Shown here piece after piece: positions 51,053-60,850 of a DNA stretch of 64,000 bases. The position numbers and the translations under genes are program-made. The DNA is taken from NCBI RefSeq assembly GCF_000972845.2, contig NC_040016.1, positions 20,798,005 through 20,862,004 on the forward strand. Reading direction: 5' to 3'. The DNA is from Larimichthys crocea. Its lineage: Eukaryota; Chordata; Actinopteri; Sciaenidae. Each line of letters starts with the position of its first letter. Positions within the stretch are counted from its first letter, which is position 1. Below the pieces are notes generated by a model. The model saw nothing but the letters and a program-made list of their open reading frames with translations. It was not told the origin of the DNA and searched no databases.

Positions 51053-51900
51053 CCTGCCTCGGTGCCTTCTTTGGCATCAGCCTTGAAGTTAGAGCGGCAG
51101 ATTTTGGCGAGCTGGTGGACTTCTTGCAGGAGGCCTCCAAACGCTCCCCCACAGTAGTAGAAGTCGCCCTCTCCGGTAGCGATGTAGGCTCTGGACTCGG
51201 GCCTCCGCTCATAAGGGAACTTTTTGCAGTTGTCTCTGTAGTAACCTGGATGGATCACAGCAATGAGTCCGCCCAGCGACTCGGTCCCCCAGCGGCCGTG
51301 AAACTTAGAGTCAGCGTCCAGACAGAAGATGTAGTCGCTGTTGTTACGAAGCTTCTCCTCAATTAGCTTCTGGATCAACTCCATCCTCCGAGCAGAGATC
51401 TCCTGCCAACGCTTTGAGCTTGGCACCGTCAGCTGACCAACGAAGAAGTGCTGCTCTGCTGTCTCCAGGAAGTCTTTCAGGAACATGACATACTTTCCAA
51501 CAGCAAACACCGTAGCTGCGACTGTGATGTTCTGCGGTTTGTAGATGCTGTCAAGTAGAACCGGGTTAAAGGTTCCCTCCCAGACGACCGGAGCCAACCA
51601 GGGCGTCACTGTCACTACCTCATTACGACCGCTCACGATGCTGGGCTGGTCGTACTTCAGATGGTCAGGAGCCACCATGTGGAGCTCATGACTCTGAAAG
51701 TGGACTTCAACATGTCTGCTATCAGCTGTTAGCTCCTCCTGCTCAACAGACACGAAGCTGTAGGTCAGATAGTTGGAGTAGTACAGCACTCCCAGCAGCA
51801 GAAAGATCAGCAGGATCCCCGTCAGCACATTGCGATTTAACAACATCTCACGGTCAGAGATCAGAACGGTCCTGATCCTCGACACAGACCACAGCAACAA
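51053..51900 (-). pseudogene. GT6 family glycosyltransferase, intronless copy IIb
   Basis: An open frame of about 280 codons from ATG at 51900 to the SINE. It has a type II membrane topology: a short tail, then a membrane segment (VLTGILLIFLLLGVLYY, about residues 26-42), stem and catalytic domain with TVTPWLAPVVWEGTFNP, KYVMFLKDFLETAEQHF, FCLDADSKF (DXD motif as DAD), IAVIHPGYYR and EGDFYYCGGAFGG. This is the ABO/GBGT1/GGTA1 family, which moves Gal or GalNAc from UDP-sugar to glycans in the Golgi. Host GT6 genes have several introns, but here there is none. Between HFFVG and QLTV about 24 residues with the expected YYVFTD-type UDP-binding motif are missing. The C-terminus is cut by a SINE. 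I infer an inactive processed copy inside a retroelement. Confidence 0.88.
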
Positions 51901-52153
51901 GTCTTTACTTTAGTTAGTCTTTGTTGGTCCTGGTCCTGGTGCAGGTTTAGTCTCCACTTGTCGACACCGTACAGGTGTGTGACGTCACACGCCCGCAGAG
52001 CTGATTATTGATCTTCTCACAGTCAGGCGCGAGCCCAGACACGACCTGGAAACAGGACCGGAGACGGTACGGATGGACAGGATCAAATACTTCAGACACT
52101 GACCGAGTCCACGCGCGGGTCCGGATCACTCCCATCTGGGGTGCCAATTTTTA
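51901..52153 (-). other. Retroelement leader with putative primer-binding site, copy II
   Basis: Between the GT6 start codon and the LTR end at 52154. It contains taaaaattggcacccc next to the LTR and a region rich in gaccaggacc-like repeats near the GT6 frame. It is shared with the other leader copies, so the GT6 frame is preceded by element sequence and not by a host promoter. Confidence 0.75.
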
Positions 52154-53156
52154 TGTGACGGTTTTCAGGTGTAACTATTATTTGAATTTTGTTTAGTTTT
52201 TTGGGGTGCCAGCCAGGACTCAGCCTGACAATTTAAAACTAGTTGACCTCGATACACGATATATATCTCAATATTTTTATTTCTACTGTAAATCACTATG
52301 AATGTGAAATTCAACCCTTTGATGCAAAAAATAACATCAGTATGATGATTCAAGTAGACCCTTCTATTAGATTAGTAACAGCTGCGTCCTCTGCCCTGCG
52401 TCAACTCACACCGGGCGCGTCTTGGCAGCGTAGCGAGCCGGCCGTATTCACGCGAGATCACGTGAGAATCCTGAACGTACGCGAGACCCCGCGATAAACT
52501 GTGTATAAAGAAAACAACAAACAGCTGACTTTGCTTCTCCGACATGGAGGAGATTATAAAAAGCATCTGTTGTGTCAAAAATTATTGTGTGATGTTCCAC
52601 TTCAACAATTAGTCTCTCGTCGTTCATGTTGAGACCCTTTGATCGATTGACTGATCACCTGGTGGGGAAGTGTGCTGCGTGCTGTGAGCAGCACCAGGAG
52701 TGACACAGGCAAGACTCTGGAGAATTAAATGCAGACATTTACGTGACAAGTACTCGATGGTCGCGATATAGTCATTTCATACATCTCACGTAGAACAAGC
52801 CGCGATATATCGAGTATATTCGATATATCGCCCACCCCTATTTACACCCCAAAAAAACCCCAAAACAATGTCCACTTCAGTTCACCTTTAGTTCTCAAAA
52901 GTTCAGTTCAGTATCAACAAAAAAACAACTGGCTTCTTTTTTTCAGTTTATTTCCTGCGAAAAATAGGTTCAGGAAAAAAACCCCACTAAATCCTCCGAT
53001 AGAAAAAAGGCAAAGCAACAAAAAAAAAAAAGTTCCTTGTATATTCCTCGTCATTTCCAGCTCACCAGCCAATACACTGGGACTCCTCCTCCGTCATGTG
53101 GAAACAAACGTCCTTCGTTGCGGGTCCGATCTGCTCCAGGACGGACGCGTAAAGGC
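52154..53156 (-). mobile_element. Retroelement LTR, copy II, disrupted
   Basis: Starts (plus orientation) TGTGACGG like the other LTRs and reaches gacggacgcgtaa at 53152, where it is replaced by another repeat instead of continuing to the outer end. It contains a hAT remnant (52251-52840) whose left end and adjoining LTR bases are deleted. Confidence 0.8.
52251..52840. mobile_element. Truncated copy of the LTR-borne hAT element
   Basis: Its right end (CGCCCACCCCTA followed by tttacacc) and interior match the complete element at 56928-57765. The left terminus is missing and the sequence joins gttgacctc of the LTR directly. Confidence 0.8.
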
Positions 53157-53762
53157 CAACTCACACCGGACACGGAACGGAAGCGGAACGGCACCGGCGC
53201 GGTCACTGTAGCAAATAGAATCCAGTCTAGTCAATGAGAGCACTCACACCGGGCGCGGATCAGAAGCGTCCCAGAAGCGGCTCTCCGCGCCACGGCGCCA
53301 GCTTTCCGCAGGATTTCTATTTTTTCTGCCGCTGCTAAACCTCGTAAATTTCAACAGAGCACTGCGCACCAGACAGGAAATCCGACACAGAATCAACATA
53401 ATAAACTTCCGACCCCCTTTCAAAATAAAACACAATACGCAGTTCATGTAGCTTTTTACAACTTCACATCAACGTTACGTCATGACCGGTGGCACCAGGT
53501 GATCAAAGATCGATCAAAGGGTCTCAACGAGAGACTAATTGTTGAAGTGGAACATCACACAATAATTTATGACACAACAGATGCTTTTTATAATCTCCTC
53601 CACGTCGGAGAAGCAAAGTCAGCTGTTTGTTGTTGTTGTTTTCTTTATACACAGTTTATCGCGGGGTCTCGGGTATGTCCAGGATTCTCGCGTGATCTCG
53701 CGTGAATACGGCCGGCTCGCTCCGCTGCCGTTCCGCGGCTGATACGCGTCCGGTGTGAGTTG
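53157..53762. mobile_element. Inverted-repeat element with caactcacaccgg ends
   Basis: About 600 bp begin caactcacaccggacacgg and end with the inverted gtccggtgtgagttg. Much of the interior is an inverted relative of the middle of the hAT element at 56928-57765 (the sections around the catgttgagaccctttgat motif). There is no coding frame. The class is uncertain, and it may be a rearranged piece of the same hAT. Confidence 0.6.
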
Positions 53763-53792
53763 ACGCCGGGCAAAGTACCGTTCCGCTGCCGT

Positions 53793-53802
53793 NNNNNNNN
53801 NN
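53793..53802. other. Assembly gap (10 N)
   Basis: Undetermined bases at the switch from minus-oriented element II to plus-oriented element III, so the inversion point is not actually sequenced. Confidence 1.
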
Positions 53803-54150
53803 GCCCAATGTCGAATGAAAGGACCGGGTTGGACGCGGCACATAAAAATCGGCACCCCAGATGGGAGTGATCCGGACTGGGCGCGTGGACTCAGTCAGTG
53901 TCTGAAGTATTTGATCCTGTCGTCGGTACCGTCTCCGGTCCTGTTTCCTGGTCTGTCCGGGTCGCGTCTGGGCTCGCCTGAACTGTGAGAAGATCAATAA
54001 TCAGCTCTGCAGGCGTGTGACGTCACACACCTGTACGGTGTTGACAAGTGGAGACTGAACCTGCCCCAGGACCAAGACCTGAACCTGAACCTGCCCCAGG
54101 ACCAGGACCAACAAAGACTAACTAAAGTAAAGACTTGTTGCTGTGGTCGT
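53803..54150 (+). other. Retroelement junction and leader, copy III (plus orientation)
   Basis: The first 36 bases (cccaatgtcgaatgaaagg and on) correspond to the 3' end of the GT6 frame and the bases after it. They are joined directly to the LTR terminus and primer-binding region (cacataaaaatcggcacc). A leader with two gaacctgccccaggaccaag-type repeats follows. Element III therefore lacks its 5' LTR. Confidence 0.7.
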
Positions 54151-54303
54151 GTGTCGAGGATCAGGACCGTTCTGATCTCTGACCGTGAGATGTTTGTTAA
54201 TCGCAATGTGCTGACGGGGATCCTGCTGATCTTCCTGCTGCTGGGGATGCTGTACAACTCCAACTATCTGACCTACAGCTTCATGTCGTTGAGCAGGAGA
54301 GAA
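54151..54303 (+). pseudogene. GT6 N-terminal fragment (copy III)
   Basis: Reads SRIRTVLISDREMFVNRN and VLTGILLIFLLLGMLYNS, the cytosolic tail and membrane anchor of the GT6 protein, then breaks off after YLTYSFMSL at about 54303, where about 30 bases of unknown origin and a hAT end follow. No catalytic domain is present. Confidence 0.85.
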
Positions 54304-54329
54304 CAAGCCACGCCCACCGGAGGCGTTAC

Positions 54330-54621
54330 GCGCTGCGTTACGGGATATATATATTCATGTATCGCGATATAGCTTAAAATATCGAGATATTGGTTATAGG
54401 CCATATCGTGCAGCCCTAGGTGTAAATAGAATATTTTTTTAAAGAAAAGTGGTATCTTGTTTTGTTCAGTAGTTGATTTAAGGTTTATGAATTGTCATTT
54501 GGATTCATGCACCCTTTGTGTGGTTCACTAGTCAACTAGTTTTTAAATTGTCAGGCTGAGTCCTGGCTGGCACCCCCAAAAATAAAACAAAATTCAAATA
54601 ATAGTACACCTGAAACCGTCA
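54330..54621 (+). mobile_element. hAT terminus and 3' part of an LTR (copy III)
   Basis: 54330-54418 is the left end of the LTR-borne hAT in reverse (gcacgatatgg complement, ending CCCTA), followed by ggtgtaaa, the complement of its target octamer. 54427-54621 is then LTR sequence in plus orientation ending ACCGTCA. The LTR was thus already occupied by the hAT when this copy was made or rearranged. Confidence 0.75.
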
Positions 54622-54822
54622 TAAAGTGTTCCGTCAGCGTAAGAATGTCTATTACTCATTATCTTACCTGTAGTTGCCATTCATACTGTGGAGATGCAAG
54701 TGATCTTTGATCAGACTATAGAAAAAAAAAAAAGCTGAACCGTGCATTTTCAACCCCAAAAGTTCAATAACCATCTGGAGTGGCCTGCTGTTTTGCATCC
54801 CATTAACCCATCAGAATCGACC

Positions 54823-55453
54823 TTGGAAGGACCACCTTGGGACAGCTGGTAATCAGCAGAAATGTATAAAAGTGCATGTCTGCGTGTCAAGCACATTAGA
54901 GTTTACATGACAGCCTCTAGCAGTGCAAGAGACGAGTTCACACATAGCCCCGTACTCTATGCCTGCGTAATACACCCCACAGGTGTATTAAACCTCAATT
55001 TCCCCCATGAGTGATCCACGATATGTATCCACCACTGACACATTACAGTATGACCTCATTTGTTCACAACCTCACGGCTCCCACGTGCTGATTGGGTTGC
55101 AACAGTTCATGATGTAACAGCAGAGGACCCATCTGGCGACGGGTTCAGCTCCATTTAACATTGTGATTGGCCCAGCTCGGGAGCCGTTCAGCCAATCAGA
55201 CGAACTCTGACAGGGTTCTGACCGTAGCGGAGGAAAGTGATCTAATGCAACTGTGTCCATTACTGGGACAAAGCAAATCGTCAAAGCAAAATGGATTGTT
55301 TGACACCGGTGCAAACACAATATGGAGGACACCGTGGCCTCATTATTACTGTGGTTGTCACTGTCAGCTAACAGGTGGCTCGTAGATGTTACAATTATGG
55401 CTCCATCCTGGGTCTTGCCACAGGTACGGCAGGTGGGGGTATTAACTTCCTTG
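54823..55453 (+). repeat. Unit A, forward copy
   Basis: Reverse-complement partner of 48800-49437, beginning accttggaaggaccaccttg. It ends at acttccttg, where it joins the truncated 3' end of GT6 copy IV. No protein product recognised. The two copies lie 5.4 kb apart in opposite orientation. Confidence 0.78.
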
Positions 55454-56431
55454 TCGAATATCAGCATAGTTCTTGACAACTCCAGAGAACCTGATGATGT
55501 GAACCTCCGGGTTTCTGGCTTTAAAAGTCCTGCTACAGGTACTCAGGTGACAGCACCTTACTGGGCTTGTTGATCCACATGTACCTGTTCAGGTGACTCT
55601 CCTCCTGCCAGGCTGCCTCGGTGCCTTCTTTGGCATCAGCCTCGAAGTTAGCGCGGCAGGTTTTGGCGAGCTGGTGGACTTCCTGCAGGAGGCCTCCAAA
55701 CGCCCCCCCCCACAGTAGTAGAAGTCGCCCTCTCCGGTAGCGATGTAGGCTCTGGACTCGGGCCTCCGCTCATAAGGGAACTTTTTGCGGTTGTCTCTGT
55801 AGTAACCTGGATGGATCACAGCAATGAGTCCGCCCAGCGACTCGGTCCCCCAGCGGCCGTGGAACTTAGAGTCAACGTCCAGACAGAAGATGTAGTCGCT
55901 GTTGTTACGAAGCTTCTCCTCAATTAGCTTCTGGATCAACTCCATCCTCCGAGCAGAGATCTCCTGCCAACGCTTTGAGCTTGGCACCGGTAGCACCGTC
56001 AGCTGACCAACGAAGAAGTGCTGCTCTGCTGATTCCAGGAAGTCTTTCAGGAACATGACATACTTTCCAACAGCAAACGCCGTAGCTGCGACTGTGATGT
56101 TCTGCGGTTTGTAGATGCTGTCAAGTAGAACCGGGTTAAAGGTTCCCTCCCAGACGACCGGAGCCAACCAGGGCGTCACTGTCACTACGTCATTACGACC
56201 GCTCACGATGCTGGGCTGGTCGTACTTCAGATGGTCAGGAGCCACCATGTGGAGCTCATGACTCTGAAAGTGGACTTCAACATGTCTGCTATCAGCTGTT
56301 AACTCCTCCTGCTCAACAGACACGAAGCTGTAGGTCAGATAGTTGGAGTAGTACAGCACTCCCAGCAGCAGGAAGATCAGCAGGATCCCCGTCATAACGG
56401 TTCTGATACTCAACACAGACCACAGCAACAA
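55454..56431 (-). pseudogene. GT6 family glycosyltransferase, intronless copy IV
   Basis: Same protein as copy IIb, starting ATG at 56431 with a shorter tail (IRTVMTGILLIFLLL), because a stretch around the DREM residues is deleted. It shows FCLDVDSKF, so its DXD motif is DVD as in most GT6 enzymes, and QLTVLPVPSSKRW. It shares with IIb the gap of about 24 residues after HFFVG. A run of nine C (55703-55711) against CTCCCCC in IIb shifts the frame within FYYCGG. It also carries the TAG (55533-55535) and extra base seen in IIa. The frame is cut at the codon for the final arginine by unit A. Non-functional as it stands. Confidence 0.88.
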
Positions 56432-56713
56432 GTCTTTACTTTAGTTAGTCTTTGCTGGTCTTGCTCCTGGGGCAGGTTTAGGTCTTGGCCTGGTCCTGGT
56501 GCAGGTTCAGTCTCCACTTGTCGACACCGTACAGGTGTGTGACGTCACACGCCCGCAGAGCTGATTATTGATCTCCTCACAGTCAGGCGCGAGCCCAGAC
56601 ACGACCCGGAAACAGGACCGGAGACGGTACCGACCGACAGGATCAAATACTTCAGACACTGACCAAGTCCACGCGCCGGTCCGGATCACTCCCATCTGGG
56701 GTGCCAATTTTTA
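56432..56713 (-). other. Retroelement leader with putative primer-binding site, copy IV
   Basis: Same leader as the other copies, with taaaaattggcacccc next to the LTR and proline-like gaccaggacc repeats near the GT6 start. It places the GT6 copy IV frame immediately downstream of the LTR. Confidence 0.75.
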
Positions 56714-56927
56714 TGTGACGGTTTTCAGGTGTAACTATTATTTGAATTTTGTTTAGTTGGGGGTGCCAGCCCAGGACTCAGCCTGACAATTTTAAACTAG
56801 TTGACCTCTGATGAAAACCACACAAAGGGTGCATGAATCCAAATGACAATTATCTACAAACTTAAATCAACTACTGAACAAAACAAGATACCACTTTTCT
56901 TTTAAAAAAAATATATATATTTACACC

Positions 56928-57765
56928 TAGGGCTGCACGATATGACCTATAACCAATATCTCAATATTTCTAAGCTATATCGCGATACACGATATTTTTA
57001 TTTCTACTGTAAATCACTATGAATGTTAAATTCAACCCTTTGATGCAAAAAATAACATCAGTATGATGATTCAAGTCGACCCTTCTATTAGATTAGTAAC
57101 AGCTGCGCCGCGTTTTAGCTGCGTCCTCTGCCCTGCGTCAACTCACACCGGGCACGTCTTGGCAGCGTAGCGTGCCGGCCGTATTCACACGAGATCACGT
57201 GAGAATCCAGGACGTACGGGAGACCCCGCGATAAACTGTGTATAAAGAAAACAACTGCTGACTTTGCTTCTCCGACATGGAGGAGATTATAAAAAGCATC
57301 TGTTGTGTCATAAATTATTGTGTGATGTTCCACGTCAACAATTAGTCTCTCGTCGTTCATGTTGAGACCCTTTGATTGATTGACTGCTCACCTGGTGCCA
57401 CCGGTCATGACGTAACGATGTGAAGTTGTGATAAGCTACATGAACTGCGTATTGTGTTTTATTTTGAAAGGGGGTGGAAGTTTATTACGTTGATTCTGTG
57501 TTGGATTACCTGTCTGGTGCGCAGTGCTCTGTTGAAATTTACGAGGTTTAGCAGCGGCTCGCGTCAAAAATAGAAATGCTACGGAATGCTCGTGCCGTGT
57601 CGCGGAGAGACGCTTCTGAGACGCACCCTGTGTGAGTGCTCTCATTGACTAGACTGGCAGCTATCGTGACAAGTACTCGATGGTCGCGATATAGTCATTT
57701 CATACATCTCACGTAGAACAAGCCGCAATATGTCGAGTATATTCGATATATATCGCCCACCCCTA
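56928..57765. mobile_element. hAT-like element inside LTR IV
   Basis: Ends TAGGGCTGCACGATAT and the inverted ATATCGCCCACCCCTA, bounded by an exact 8-bp duplication tttacacc (56920-56927 and 57766-57773). LTR copy I has the same site once, empty. The interior of 838 bp has no transposase and includes a GC-rich part shared with 53157-53762. Confidence 0.9.
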
Positions 57766-58229
57766 TTTACACCACAAAAAAACCCAAAACAATGTCCACC
57801 TCAGTTCAACTTTAGTTCTCAAAAGTTCAGTTCAGTATCAACAAAAAAACAACTGGCTTCTTTTTTTTCAGTTTATTTCCAGCGAAAAATAGGTTCAGGA
57901 AAAAAACAAACACTAAATCCTCCGATAGAAAAAAAGGAAAGCAACAAAAAAAAAAAAACACGTTTTTATATTCCTCGTTATTTCCAGCTCACCAGCCGAC
58001 ACACCGGGACTCCTCCTTCGTCATGTGGAAACAAACGTCCTTCGTAGTGGGTCCGATTTGCTCCAGGACGGACGCATAAGGGAGTCGAGGGGCTAAGCTG
58101 CCTCAGTACTTCACTCTTACTACAGTATAATCTCCGCAGTGTGCGGGCGAAACGCCGTACTGTCTCCTCCAAAACGCTGGTAGCGCTCGCCATATTAGTT
58201 TAGCGATGTCATTTTTTTCTTTTTAAAGA

Positions 58230-58421
58230 TAATTTTTTTGGCCTTTTATGCTTTTAATGATAGTACAGCTGAAGATAGACAGGAAGCAGGGGGCAGAGAG
58301 AGGGGGAGTGACACGCAGTAAATTAGCCGTCCGATGCGGGATTCGAATCAGGGCCAGCTGCAGCGAGGACTATGGCCTCCACACACGGGGCGGCCGCTTA
58401 ACCCACTACGCTACCGACCGC
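58230..58421 (-). mobile_element. tRNA-derived SINE inside LTR IV
   Basis: Third copy of the SINE, minus strand. The B box is mutated (GATTCGAATCC) and the tRNA-like head is complete (ends ctaccgaccgc). It splits the outer part of the LTR. A target duplication was not resolved because both sides are T-rich. Confidence 0.85.
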
Positions 58422-58846
58422 GCAGCAACCTCATTTTTAATGGCCCGTCGCACCTGTTGCTAGGCGACCAGGGGGTGATCACATGGTCAGAGAAGGGTTG
58501 GCTCGTTACAACTTAGAAAGTGTGCTGAAGTGTATTGTTTTATTTAATTTATTGACGTACTGCAGACAGAATTATTTCATGTAAGCGATGCTTGAACATC
58601 ACGACACCTCTCTGCCATAAAAAAATGTCAAAATGTCTCCTATAAAAAGTGATGTGCGTACACTACTTTGTCCCATCTTGAAGGTAAATCATTTCTAATT
58701 GTAAGGATGAGGTAGCAATTGAGGCAACATGAGGCTGAGAGAAAGCGACCAAAGCAACAACCACTGTGGCTGTGAAATCGAGCCAAAGCAGAAGTGCCAG
58801 AAACTGCAAACGTTCCTCAAACGTCCACTCGAGGCTGACTGCAGAA

Positions 58847-59160
58847 CAAGTCATCCTCCATAAGCCCCCATGTTAAAAACCTCACAGCAGAAATAAACAC
58901 ATTTACAGCCTGGTACCAAAAACACTTTCAGTCTTTGAGGGTGAACTCACCTGTTCATAAAGGGTTAAAGTTACACATAATTTAGCACATTTCTGCTTTG
59001 ACTGACAGGTGGCTTGTTTGAGCAACCAGGCATCATTCAGCCGCCCTTTTAGAGGCAGGACTGGCAAGATGGCGACAAACTCTGAGGTTCACAAACTCTG
59101 CCGAGTTGCATCCCGGAGACTACATCCATGTTTTATACAGTCTATGGATGGGACCATTGG
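58847..59160 (+). repeat. Degenerate percomorph dispersed repeat
   Basis: The sequence of motifs agcccccatgttaaaaacct, cagcagaaataaacacattt, acagcctggtac, aagatggcgacaaactctg and ttatacagtctatgg follows the order of a repeat I know to be very abundant in percomorph fishes. Its class and name are not recalled with certainty. Confidence 0.55.
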
Positions 59161-60559
59161 TTCTGACTTTCAGTTGTGAAAACGGCCCTAAAGGGAATCT
59201 AAACTGGAATCAAGCTCTCAGTTCTGGGTGGTTCACAGCTAATAGAAATACTCTCCGTACACCTTTTCTCAGTGTCTTTGAATCGAGACAGCAAAACTTT
59301 TTCTGAGTATCTGCAGCTGTAAGTTACTCCAGAACTAAGAGTTACAATCTTTTCTGGTAGGAAGCAGCATAATTCATTCAGAATGCACTGAATGTCCTGT
59401 TATTCATTAAGAAATATGCACTGTGCGTGTTGAGAATTCGGCGCTTTCAAAAAAAGTACAGCACTTAAACTCAACGACGCCATTAAAATGTCTATTTGAC
59501 GTCTCATTTCCATTGAAAGCATGCTGGGAGAAAAGGGATGCTTTTTTTAGGAGGATGGAGAGTGACAGGTGATTTCTGTTTTTTCAAACATGACACATCT
59601 TCGAGATGAGGACGCTGTCCGTGATCAGGTCAACGAGGACGGTCGTCACGTACTGAGTGAAGGCATTCAGGGTTTTTTAAAAAAGTCACCGCGACGACCA
59701 TCGAGGACCGCGGCAGCTATCGGCGAGCGTGCCAAGGTTAGGCGTTCGAGCCGTTAGCTCAGTGGATTCCACTGCCAACCTTGTGTTGTTATTGCAGAGG
59801 GGGCGAAGATGAGAGAGACAGGGGATTAAACTCAACTCCCACGCAGTGGCATTACTCTATTAATCGGCTGTCTTTGTCTATCAAGGTTATAACAAGAGGC
59901 TGCATGTCTCTGAGAGAACAGGTGCATTCATGTGGAGGGTTCCAGGGTCCTTCGCTCGAGGGGCTGTTGTCGTCGTTCTCTTTCCAGTCTTCTTTTTCCC
60001 GTCATGTCATATTTTGTGTAATTCTTCCCCTTCTATGTCTTTCTCACACATTCTTCCTTTTATCTTTCCATCCCCACATTTATTCCTGTTTGTTTCCTGC
60101 CAAACATTTCCGACTTTTTTAGAATTTCTTGACGTTTCTCTTAATTATCTTCTCCCACGCATTCTGTGTCGGGTTATTTCTCATGTATTTCTTTCTTTTT
60201 ATTTTAATTTCACCTCTGTTCATCTCTGCTAATACCACTGTCATAATTTCTTTAAGTTTTGTATTTCTGGGTTTCATTGATTCTCCCGCAGATAATGGCA
60301 GTTATATTAACAGCAGGTCTGCTTTCGCTTTCTGTCCAGCAGAGCAGCATCTCTTTGAGGGTAGAAAGTGTAACTTGGACTAGAGCTGGTGTGTCAACGA
60401 GATGCTACCTGAGAATATTAAAGGATTGTGACGAGTTGGCAGGTATTCAGTGGAGATGCAGTTTTGTTCTGTTCTCACTACAAAGTCGGAAAATGTGACT
60501 TGGTCAGTTGCCCAACGGATCAAACCATGACGTACCCTTCTAGCACCATTCCTGGATAT

Positions 60560-60850
60560 GTCTGTCTGGCGTATTGTTATGACGTGCCATTGCAATCAGG
60601 TGATGTAGTAAAAAGAGTGAGAAAGTCCACAAATGGAGGTGGTTTGGGTGGATGGATGGGTCAAGAAGACTCCTGTTTGTGTCCTGTGTGAAACCAAAAG
60701 TCAGCGTTGACTTCTTGTTGACTGACGCATATTATTTTAAACCAAATCATGATCTTCTTCTAATCTGAATAGTTTTTGTGCCTAAACCTAAACAAACTGT
60801 GACCATTAAAAAAAATAATATCTGAAATGTTCCTGACAAAACAACACATG
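60560..60850 (+). repeat. Degenerate dispersed repeat (tcaggtgatgtagtaaa family)
   Basis: Motifs tcaggtgatgtagtaaa, tggatggatgggtcaa and gtgtgaaaccaaaagtcagc recur, in part and diverged, at 11685-11800 (reverse), 36960-37230, 41285-41380 and 63830-63990. No termini could be fixed. Confidence 0.5.

Larger units (their letters stand above)
56714..58510 (-). mobile_element. Retroelement LTR, copy IV, with nested hAT and SINE
   Basis: From TGTAACGAGCCAACC (complement, ending 58510) to AACCGTCACA (56714). Without the hAT (838 bp plus duplication) and the SINE it would be about 750 bp, longer than copy I by a block near the outer end. It is the right border of the cluster. Unique intron sequence (acttagaaag) follows. 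Confidence 0.82.
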
